From Mycoplasmatota bacterium (GTDB lineage Bacteria; Bacillota_I; Bacilli_A; RF39; UBA660): a DNA stretch of 5,438 nucleotides. The number at the start of each line of letters is the position of its first letter. Positions within the stretch are counted from its first letter, which is position 1. The stretch is taken from positions 1 to 5,438 of the forward strand of contig DUWA01000020.1 of NCBI GenBank assembly GCA_012840755.1, written 5' to 3'. A program made the translations under genes and the position numbers. Of the stretch, positions 1-5,438 are shown piece by piece. Under the pieces are notes generated by a model, which was not told the DNA's origin, searched no databases, and saw only the letters and a list, made by a program, of their open reading frames with translations.

Positions 1-663
1 AATTTATCTAGTGAAAGTATTGCACTAGACAATGTAAGTTTAGACATAAAAGAAGGAGAAATTGTTGTTATACTAGGACCAAGTGGGAGTGGTAAATCAA
101 CAATGTTAAATGTTTTATCAGGAATAGATAATCCAACTAAAGGAAAAGTAATATTTGAAAATCATGATATTTCAAAACTTAGTTCTAATGAGCTGACTAA
201 ATATAGAAAAAACAATTTAGGATTCATATTTCAAAGTTATAATTTAATTTCTAATTTAACAGTAAAAGAGAATATTGAACTAGGCTCACATTTATCTACT
301 AATCCATTAGATTTTAAAAACGTTATTAATATAGTTAATCTTAAGAGCCATGAAAATAAATATCCATATCAGTTATCGGGTGGGCAAATGCAAAGAGTAT
401 CTATAGCAAGAGCAATTGTTAAAAATCCGAAAGTCTTATTTTGCGATGAACCAACAGGAGCATTAGATGAGGAAACTGGTAAAAAAGTGCTTGAGTCATT
501 ACAAGAGATAAACTTAAAGTATAAGACAACTATAATTATAGTTACACATAATCCTAGTATAGCTAATATGGCTCATACTGTTGTAAAAATGAATAGCGGA
601 AAAATAATTGAACTTATACATAATGAAAATATAATGAGTGCTAAAGATTTGAGGTGGGCATAA
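1..663 (+). CDS. ABC transporter ATP-binding protein (MacB/LolD-type), 5' end outside the window
   Basis: This is the ATPase subunit of an FtsX/MacB-type ABC transporter, acting on the cytoplasmic face of the membrane. The frame is open from base 1, so the ATG at 103 is internal: the Walker A motif GPSGSGKST lies upstream of it at visible residues 26-34. The Q-loop Gln is residue 78, the signature LSGGQ is 125-129, Walker B ends in Asp149 and the catalytic Glu150, and the switch His is 183, so the enzyme should be active. Aligned with the second ATPase in this window, about 15 N-terminal residues, including the A-loop, are missing; the full length would be near 235 aa. More than half the residues match that paralogue. 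The stop TAA overlaps the ATG of the permease, indicating one operon and translational coupling. The promoter is outside the window. The substrate is unknown. Confidence 0.95.
   Translation, partial: NLSSESIALDNVSLDIKEGEIVVILGPSGSGKSTMLNVLSGIDNPTKGKVIFENHDISKLSSNELTKYRKNNLGFIFQSYNLISNLTVKENIELGSHLSTNPLDFKNVINIVNLKSHENKYPYQLSGGQMQRVSIARAIVKNPKVLFCDEPTGALDEETGKKVLESLQEINLKYKTTIIIVTHNPSIANMAHTVVKMNSGKIIELIHNENIMSAKDLRWA
651..656 (+). promoter_or_regulatory. Ribosome binding site that sets the permease start
   Basis: GAGGTG lies 6 nt before the ATG at 663, inside the last codons of the upstream ATPase. This favours ATG 663 over the in-frame GTG at 654, which overlaps this site and would have no Shine-Dalgarno of its own at a normal distance. 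Confidence 0.75.
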
Positions 664-3182
664 TGTTACTTTTTATAAATGCATTAAAAGGACTTAAAAA
701 GAAAAAAATCCAAATGTTAGGGATAATTTTAATGGTAATGTTATCTACTGCAATATATACATCTATGAATGTTGCTTTAGACAGATTGGAAAACCGTTAT
801 TATAATTATTTGGATGAACAAAAAGTAGAGGATATTAGTTTTGATGTAAAAATTGATTATAATAAAGATGTTACTTTAGAAGATATTGATTATTTAAAAA
901 AAGAAAGATTTACAAATATAACAGATGATGAAAGTAAATTGTTAGAAGCTTATATTGGTGCTATAACAAATAATAATTTTACAGTAGAGCTTACTAATAA
1001 TATTGAGATGTTATTTAAAAAATATGATGCAAACGAATATATTGAAATAAAGAAATTAGATATACTTGCTAAAAAATATGATTTTGTTTATGAAAAACAA
1101 TCATCAAAAACTTATAAGCAAGATAAAACTTTTATTAAAATTATACCGTATAGTGTAGATAAAAAAATAAATGTTACTTATTTAATTGAGGGAAATCTAC
1201 CAGTAAATGAAAACGAAATTACAATGTTACCAAGATATGCAAAAATTCATAATTTAAAAATTGGTGATTATTATGAAATTGGAGATACATCTTATAAGAT
1301 TGTCGGGTTTACATATGCTCCTGACTATATATATCCATTAATTTCTTATAGTATGCCTATATTTGATGAAAAGAATAATAATGTTATTTTTATGAATGAA
1401 GAAAGTTATAAACTAGCAAAAGGTATAACTGAAGAGACATATTCAATTAAATATAATTATCCAGTAGAAGTAAATATATCAGCTTTATTTGATCGTGAAC
1501 CAAATGATGATCCTATAGCAAATATGTTTAGGGAACAAGCTAATACCATATCATTGAACGAAGGAACAATTACAAGAACGATGAGAATTAATGCTTTACA
1601 AATGGAATTCGCTTCTAATCGTTTATTTGCTGAGTATTTCTTATATGTTTTATTAGGTGTTGCTGTGTTTATTATTTTAATAATAACTAAGAAAAGAATT
1701 GATGATGAAAGACTACAAATCGGTGTTTTAAAATCCTTAGGATATCAAAAATGGAGTGTTGCTATTAGTTATCTTGTTTATCCGGTTATAGGTTCTTTAA
1801 TAGGTGGAGTATTAGGTTATTTAATAGGTATATCGTTAAATGGCTCTTTAGCTAGTATGTATGTTAACTATTACACAGTGCCATTATCTGGTTTTAGTAT
1901 AAATATTAAATATTTAATTATAGCTATTTTTATACCAATGGTGGTTTTATCATTATTAAGTTATTTAATTGCCATTTTTATGTTAAGAAAAAAACCTCTT
2001 GATTTATTAAAAGAAGGAAGCAATCTACGAGTTAACTTTTTTAGTAAAATTGTAAATAAAATAACTAGTATCTTTCCATTTAAGTACCGTTTTAAATATG
2101 CCTTAGCTTCACGTTCACTAGGAAAACTCATAGTTGTTACACTAACCTCTTTTGCAACTGGTATGTTGATAGTTCTTACATTAATAGGATCTAATTTATT
2201 TAATTCTATGATTGAGAAAACTTTTGAATCAATGGATTATAAATATATAGTATTAATGAATCAAAATATGACAGGTACTAGTGATGAAGATGATTTAGTT
2301 TTAATGACAGAATTTACAATCATGGAAATAAAAGACAGTGAAGGAAAAAATAAAAAAATAGATAAAGACCAGACTATCTCATTAATCGGACTTGATAAAA
2401 AAATGAATTACTTAAACCCGTTAGATGAAAAAGGAAATAATATAATAGATCCACTTAAAGAAGATGAAATCATTATTAACACTAACATGGCAGAAGTAAT
2501 GAATATTTCAATTGGCGATACATTGGTGTTTAATTATCCAAACAATGTTATTTCGTATAAAGTTTCAAATGTGTTTGAATCATATATGGATATGCAAGCG
2601 TATGTACTAAGAAGTGACCTTAGTAGTAAACTTGGATTCCCAAATAGTATGTATAATGGTAAGTATAGTATAGATGATAGATACAATAATTTAACAGATG
2701 ATGACATTGATTCAAAATATATTTCATATGTATTAAATATTTCTGATTTAAGAGAAAATATTGAAAGTCAAATGAGTAAATTTAACAGTAGTGTATATTT
2801 TGTTATTGCGTTTGCATCAACTATGGCATGTATTATCATAGGGGTTATAGCTAATATTGTAGTTGAGGAAAATAAAAAAACAATATCGCTTATGAAGGTA
2901 ATTGGTTATGAAAATAAGGAGATAACTTCAATTGTTTTAAATATATATACTCCATTTGTAATAATTGCTTATTTACTATCTATTCCTGCTATGACAAAAT
3001 TATTAAAGTATATTATTAATCAAATAGTAGGAGATATGAATATGGCAATTCCAGTACAGTTAGATCCTATTATGGCAATAATAGGTTTAATTGGACTATT
3101 AACAGCGTATTTTATAGCCATTAATTTATCACGAAGAGTATTAAATAAAGTACCTTTAGCGACAGCGCTTAAAAGAGAGTAG
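663..3182 (+). CDS. FtsX/MacB-family ABC transporter permease, duplicated 8-TM form
   Basis: This membrane subunit partners the flanking ATPases. Translation from ATG 663 gives 839 aa. Two copies of the 4-TM FtsX module are visible. Copy 1 has TM1 at about 16-39, a large extracytoplasmic domain at about 40-324, TM2 at 325-343, TM3 at 366-391 and TM4 at 416-441. Copy 2 has TM5 at about 489-510, a second extracytoplasmic domain at about 511-709, TM6 at 710-732, TM7 at 756-777 and TM8 at 803-822. After TM2 and TM6 comes the cytoplasmic coupling motif of the family (ERLQIGVLKSLGY and its relative NKKTISLMKVIGY). Each outer domain has a MacB-type beta segment (NEITMLP...LKIGD near 185-206; DEIIINT...ISIGD near 601-622). 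The only cysteine is in TM6. FtsX permeases of this kind often export lipids or peptides or work mechanically rather than by classical import; the cargo here is unknown. It lies between two ATPase genes and ends 7 nt before the second. Confidence 0.93.
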   Translation: MLLFINALKGLKKKKIQMLGIILMVMLSTAIYTSMNVALDRLENRYYNYLDEQKVEDISFDVKIDYNKDVTLEDIDYLKKERFTNITDDESKLLEAYIGAITNNNFTVELTNNIEMLFKKYDANEYIEIKKLDILAKKYDFVYEKQSSKTYKQDKTFIKIIPYSVDKKINVTYLIEGNLPVNENEITMLPRYAKIHNLKIGDYYEIGDTSYKIVGFTYAPDYIYPLISYSMPIFDEKNNNVIFMNEESYKLAKGITEETYSIKYNYPVEVNISALFDREPNDDPIANMFREQANTISLNEGTITRTMRINALQMEFASNRLFAEYFLYVLLGVAVFIILIITKKRIDDERLQIGVLKSLGYQKWSVAISYLVYPVIGSLIGGVLGYLIGISLNGSLASMYVNYYTVPLSGFSINIKYLIIAIFIPMVVLSLLSYLIAIFMLRKKPLDLLKEGSNLRVNFFSKIVNKITSIFPFKYRFKYALASRSLGKLIVVTLTSFATGMLIVLTLIGSNLFNSMIEKTFESMDYKYIVLMNQNMTGTSDEDDLVLMTEFTIMEIKDSEGKNKKIDKDQTISLIGLDKKMNYLNPLDEKGNNIIDPLKEDEIIINTNMAEVMNISIGDTLVFNYPNNVISYKVSNVFESYMDMQAYVLRSDLSSKLGFPNSMYNGKYSIDDRYNNLTDDDIDSKYISYVLNISDLRENIESQMSKFNSSVYFVIAFASTMACIIIGVIANIVVEENKKTISLMKVIGYENKEITSIVLNIYTPFVIIAYLLSIPAMTKLLKYIINQIVGDMNMAIPVQLDPIMAIIGLIGLLTAYFIAINLSRRVLNKVPLATALKRE

Positions 3183-3189
3183 GTGAATT

Positions 3190-3897
3190 ATGGGAAATAT
3201 TATAGAAATTAAAAATGTGTTTAAAACTTACAATACAGAAAATATATTTACGCATGCTTTAAATAATGTTGATTTTAAAGTAAAAAAAGGAGAAATAGTT
3301 GTTATTTTAGGTGCTAGTGGGAGTGGGAAAACGACGTTATTAAATGTTATATCAGGACTTGATAAGGTAACTAGTGGAACTATTGTTTATGAAGGTAAGG
3401 ACATAACAAATTTAAAAGATAAAAAAATAACAAGATTTCGTAAAGAAAATTTAGGATTTATTTTTCAAACATATAACTTATTGGAACATTTAAATGTATA
3501 TGAAAACGTTTTGGTAGGAGCTAAATTAGGTAAAGAAAAAACTAATATAAATGAAATTATAAAAACAGTTGGGCTTGATGTTCATAAACATAAATATATG
3601 CATGAATTATCAGGTGGAGAACAGCAACGTGTTTCAATAGCAAGAGCACTAGCAAAAAATCCACAAGTAATGTTTTGTGATGAACCAACAGGTGCATTAG
3701 ATGAAAAGACTGGAAAAATAGTCTTAGAATCTTTAATTGACGTTAATGAGAAATTTAATACAACTATGATCATTATTACACATAATCCAGGTATTGCCTT
3801 GATTGGAGATAGAATAATAAAGATGAATAGTGGAAAAATAGTTGAAGAAATAATTAATGAAAAAAGAACAAAACCGAATGATATACCTTGGGGGTAA
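3190..3897 (+). CDS. ABC transporter ATP-binding protein (MacB/LolD-type), second paralogue
   Basis: This is a complete 235-aa ATPase of the MacB/LolD type. Visible parts are a likely A-loop Tyr14, Walker A GASGSGKTT (41-49), Q-loop Gln93, signature LSGGE (141-144 plus Glu), Walker B ending in Asp164 and the catalytic Glu165, D-loop ALD (169-171) and switch His198. The LSGGE variant is common in this family, so activity is expected. The start is preceded by AGGTGA (3181-3186), which overlaps the permease stop TAG; spacing to ATG is short (3 nt) but the site is the 3' part of the consensus. It is the last gene of the operon and its stop is followed at once by a hairpin terminator. It resembles the first ATPase closely, including a C-terminal tail ending in Asp-Ile-Pro-Trp-Gly. 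It may form a heterodimer with that protein, which is inference. Confidence 0.95.
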   Translation: MGNIIEIKNVFKTYNTENIFTHALNNVDFKVKKGEIVVILGASGSGKTTLLNVISGLDKVTSGTIVYEGKDITNLKDKKITRFRKENLGFIFQTYNLLEHLNVYENVLVGAKLGKEKTNINEIIKTVGLDVHKHKYMHELSGGEQQRVSIARALAKNPQVMFCDEPTGALDEKTGKIVLESLIDVNEKFNTTMIIITHNPGIALIGDRIIKMNSGKIVEEIINEKRTKPNDIPWG

Positions 3898-3900
3898 AAT

Positions 3901-3936
3901 AAAAAAGATTTAAAATCCTGTTTTAAATCTTTTTTT
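3901..3936 (+). terminator. Intrinsic terminator of the ABC operon, probably bidirectional
   Basis: GATTTAAAA (3907-3915) and TTTTAAATC (3921-3929) form a perfect 9-bp stem around the loop TCCTG. The left arm is preceded by A6 (3901-3906) and the right arm is followed by T7 (3930-3936). Read on + it is a hairpin plus U-tract 3 nt after the ATPase stop; read on - it also ends in a U-tract of six. It sits between two convergent transcription units, so it probably serves both. The stem is AT-rich and therefore weak, so efficiency is uncertain. Confidence 0.8.
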
Positions 3937-4187
3937 GTTTTTATTATTTTTTTTAAACAACCCTTTATTATATCTTCACCTGAAAAACCAATTAAATAAC
4001 CAAAATTAATTAAATTGGATAAAATAAGTTTAATTCTTTCTTCATTAAAGTCTTCGATTATTAATAAGGCTTCTTTATATAAGTTTATAAATTGTAATAT
4101 AATATCTCTTTCATTTATTAACTTAAAATCATCAAAAACCTTATCTAACTTCTTGTTTTCATCATAAACTACTTGGAATTGTTTCAC
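3910..4187 (-). pseudogene. Small all-alpha NTP pyrophosphatase-like (dUTPase_2/MazG-like) gene, apparently frameshifted
   Basis: An open frame starts at GTG 4187, 10 nt after the mnmL stop, with no convincing ribosome binding site. The first 80 residues look like genuine helical protein (regular hydrophobic/charged pattern, few low-complexity runs). As written, the frame then runs through the terminator hairpin and about 310 nt antisense to the ATPase gene, which is implausible. If one A is added to the A8 tract at 3954-3947 (or the ribosome slips -1), the protein ends after 92 residues with KKNNKNKKRFKTGF and a TAA at 3912-3910 inside the hairpin. That tail has the KKNxxNxxRxxxGY spacing I associate with dimeric dUTPase/MazG-like proteins. 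The family's EExxE...ExxD metal-binding acids are not clearly present, so catalysis is doubtful. It is cotranscribed with mnmL. It could be a decayed gene, a sequencing error in the homopolymer, or a gene expressed through slippage. The family call is tentative. Confidence 0.45.
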
Positions 4188-4197
4188 ACTTTATATC

Positions 4198-5157
4198 TTA
4201 TTTTTCTATAATAATAATATTATTTTTTAATTTAATTCCTTGATAACTATCTCTTCTTTTTAATTCTTTGTCAATTTCGTTTAGAACACAGAATTTTTTA
4301 ATTAACCAGTTAGGTTCAACTAAATCATTGGTATTTGGATCACCCGTAATTCTATTTATTACTATTTCTGGTCTAAGTAATTCTAACTGATCACAAACAA
4401 TATCCACATATTCTTCTCTAGATAATATTTTAAATGGTTTTTTTTCAAAATCATGTGCCATTTTTGTATTTTTTAAGATATGAAGCATATGAATTTTAAC
4501 TCCCTGGATGTCTAAATTATTTAAATATTTAATAGTATCTAACATCATCTCTTTAGTCTCATAGGGTAATCCATTAATTATATGAACAACTACATTAATG
4601 TTTTTCTCTCTTAATTTTAAAACCATGTCATGAAAACATTCTAAAGTGTGACATCTGTTTATAAGTTCAGATGTTTTTTCATGTATTGTTTGCAATCCAA
4701 GTTCAACAGTCAAGTATGTAGTTTTAGAAAGGTTATGTAAATAATCTATACACTCATCGCTTATAGCATCACACCTAGTTGCAATAGACAGTCCAACAAC
4801 ATTATCAATAGCAAGTATTTTTTCATACTTTTCTTTTAAAACATCAAGTGGTGCATATGTATTTGTATGTGCTTGAAAATAACCGATATATTTACTCTCT
4901 GGCCATTTTCTGTGTAGCATTTTTTTAATATATTCAAATTGTTCTAATAAATCATCATTCTTATTACCAGCATAATCTCCACTTCCTAAATTAGAACAAT
5001 AAGTACAACCTTTAAACCCTACTGTTCCATCGATGTTTGGGCATGTGAAACCAGCATTAAGACTTACTTTAAACACTTTCGAACCAAATTTATTTTTATA
5101 AAAGTAATCAAGAGTATGATATCTTTTATTTGTATTACTATATATAAAATTTTTCAT
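4198..5157 (-). CDS. mnmL: YtqA-type radical SAM protein (TIGR01212), tRNA wobble-uridine modification enzyme MnmL
   Basis: This is a 319-aa radical SAM enzyme, a normal length for the YtqA family. The [4Fe-4S] cysteines are Cys39, Cys51 and Cys54 (CX11CX2C in the FTCPNIDGT...GCTYC context typical of YtqA/YhcC). Further family segments are KRYHT (11-15), KVFKVSL, GDYAGN (60-65), FQAHTNTYAP (94-103), VELGLQT (151-157), HIINGLPYE and a C-terminal EPNW...RRDSYQG block. They match what I remember of Bacillus subtilis YtqA almost end to end. YtqA has been reported as MnmL, needed to turn cmnm5s2U into nm5s2U at the tRNA wobble position before MnmM (YtqB) methylates it; that role is taken from the family, not seen here. 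One oddity is TRCD (127-130), where I expect TRPD. GGAGGT (5166-5161) precedes the ATG by 3 nt. The usual neighbour mnmM is absent; the small frameshifted gene follows instead. Confidence 0.92.
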   Translation of the reverse strand: MKNFIYSNTNKRYHTLDYFYKNKFGSKVFKVSLNAGFTCPNIDGTVGFKGCTYCSNLGSGDYAGNKNDDLLEQFEYIKKMLHRKWPESKYIGYFQAHTNTYAPLDVLKEKYEKILAIDNVVGLSIATRCDAISDECIDYLHNLSKTTYLTVELGLQTIHEKTSELINRCHTLECFHDMVLKLREKNINVVVHIINGLPYETKEMMLDTIKYLNNLDIQGVKIHMLHILKNTKMAHDFEKKPFKILSREEYVDIVCDQLELLRPEIVINRITGDPNTNDLVEPNWLIKKFCVLNEIDKELKRRDSYQGIKLKNNIIIIEK

Positions 5158-5177
5158 ATTACCTCCAAAGTAAACTA

Positions 5178-5206
5178 ATTATATCATTAAATATTAATTG
5201 TGTGAA
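5178..5206 (-). promoter_or_regulatory. Promoter of mnmL (extended -10)
   Basis: On the - strand, TTCACA (5206-5201, five of six matches to TTGACA) is followed by a 17-nt spacer and TATAAT (5183-5178). A TG one base upstream of the -10 (5186-5185) makes it an extended -10. Transcription would start near 5171, leaving a leader of about 14 nt that carries the ribosome binding site. Confidence 0.72.
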
Positions 5207-5232
5207 ACTAATGTTAAAAAAACAAAAATAAT

Positions 5233-5267
5233 TTGTATAATTTTTTTTTGTTTGATATAATTATAAT
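5233..5267 (+). promoter_or_regulatory. Candidate promoter of the YfcC-like gene with a T9 tract in the spacer
   Basis: Three perfect TATAAT hexamers occur on + at 5236-5241, 5256-5261 and 5262-5267. The middle one has TTGTAT (5233-5238, a weak -35) at exactly 17 nt; its start point would fall near 5268, right at the ribosome binding site. The first would give a more ordinary leader of about 30 nt but has a poor -35. Which one is used cannot be decided here. T9 (5241-5249) lies inside the spacer of the middle option. Confidence 0.45.
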
Positions 5268-5279
5268 GGAGGTTAGAAT

Positions 5280-5438
5280 ATGAAAAATCATAAATTATTT
5301 AAGGTGATATTACTAAGTTTTTTGTTTTATGTAATACTCACATGGTTAATACCAGCTGGTAGTTATTCGGGAACAACATTTACGCTTGGGTCAACAATTC
5401 CAGTAGGAGTGTTTGATATTTTTAAATCAATACTATCG
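5280..5438 (+). CDS. YfcC/DcuC-superfamily membrane transporter, N-terminal fragment (runs off the window)
   Basis: The frame is open from ATG 5280 to the end of the window (53 codons), and the start is well supported by GGAGGT (5268-5273) 6 nt upstream. The fragment has a short basic N-terminus, a transmembrane helix at about 7-25, then LTWLIPAGSYSG (20-31) and IPVGVFDIFKSIL (40-52). A first helix ending in TW(I/L)IPAG, followed by a short loop and a 'P-V/Q-G-hydrophobic-D' segment, is typical of the YfcC group of the C4-dicarboxylate anaerobic carrier (DcuC) superfamily, found in low-GC Firmicutes and Mollicutes. Substrates of these proteins are mostly unproven (carboxylates, amino acids or peptides have been suggested). 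The gene is divergent from mnmL and probably functionally unrelated to it. The rest of the protein, about 400 or more residues, is outside the window. Confidence 0.72.
   Translation, partial: MKNHKLFKVILLSFLFYVILTWLIPAGSYSGTTFTLGSTIPVGVFDIFKSILS

Noticed and set aside
654..662. GTG 654 as start of the permease
   Set aside because: It overlaps the ribosome binding site GAGGTG and has none of its own; ATG 663 is correctly spaced and gives the usual TAATG coupling.
103..663. ATG 103 as the start of the first ATPase
   Set aside because: The frame is open to base 1 and encodes the Walker A motif upstream of this ATG, so it is an internal Met of a gene cut by the window.
3582..3909. The - strand open frame continuing across the second ATPase gene
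   Set aside because: This part is antisense to Walker B, signature and H-loop codons of a clearly real gene and gives a hydrophobic, Ser/Cys-rich product with no protein-like logic; only the first roughly 80 codons of that frame look real.
5216..5253. Possible hairpin from A-rich and T-rich stretches upstream of the YfcC-like gene
   Set aside because: The pairing is only A-run against T-run with mismatches, as expected from base composition, and it lies in the promoter region rather than after a gene.
1..5438. Mollicutes-type code (TGA as Trp)
   Set aside because: All frames are complete under the standard code, every Trp checked is TGG, and no in-frame TGA interrupts a conserved domain. 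No complete gene ends in TGA either, so this is weak evidence only.
1..5438. CRISPR array, tRNA/rRNA, insertion sequence or defence system
   Set aside because: No regularly spaced repeats, no cloverleaf or rRNA-like segment, no transposase or terminal inverted repeats, and no defence-type protein domains were found.

Overview
The window is AT-rich (clearly low GC by eye) and has strong GGAGG-type ribosome binding sites and TATAAT-type promoters. It uses the standard code: every tryptophan I checked is TGG, and the four complete stops are TAA or TAG. Together with the gene families, this suggests a low-GC Firmicute, most likely a Bacilli or Erysipelotrichia-like lineage. I cannot name the species.

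Positions 1-3897 (+ strand) hold the end of a tightly packed ABC transporter operon. It contains an ATPase gene cut at its 5' end by the window, a duplicated 8-TM FtsX/MacB-type permease whose ATG overlaps the ATPase stop (TAATG), and a second, closely related ATPase 7 nt further on. Both ATPases keep all the catalytic motifs. The operon ends at a hairpin terminator at 3901-3936 that looks bidirectional. The substrate cannot be read from the sequence.

Positions 3910-5206 (- strand) converge on the same hairpin. A YtqA/MnmL-type radical SAM protein (wobble-uridine tRNA modification) has a good extended -10 promoter. A small downstream gene follows and appears frameshifted in an A8 tract. When the frameshift is restored, its C-terminus matches the spacing of the all-alpha NTP pyrophosphatase (dUTPase_2/MazG-like) tail and stops inside the shared hairpin. 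The usual partner mnmM (ytqB) is not beside mnmL.

Positions 5207-5438 hold a divergent intergenic region and then the first 53 codons of a YfcC/DcuC-superfamily membrane transporter, which runs off the window. A T9 tract lies between its candidate -35 and -10 boxes.

The most interesting points are the ATPase-permease-ATPase arrangement with a duplicated permease, the homopolymer frameshift in the small gene, mnmL without mnmM, and the T tract in a promoter spacer. I see no clear evidence of a wholly new system.
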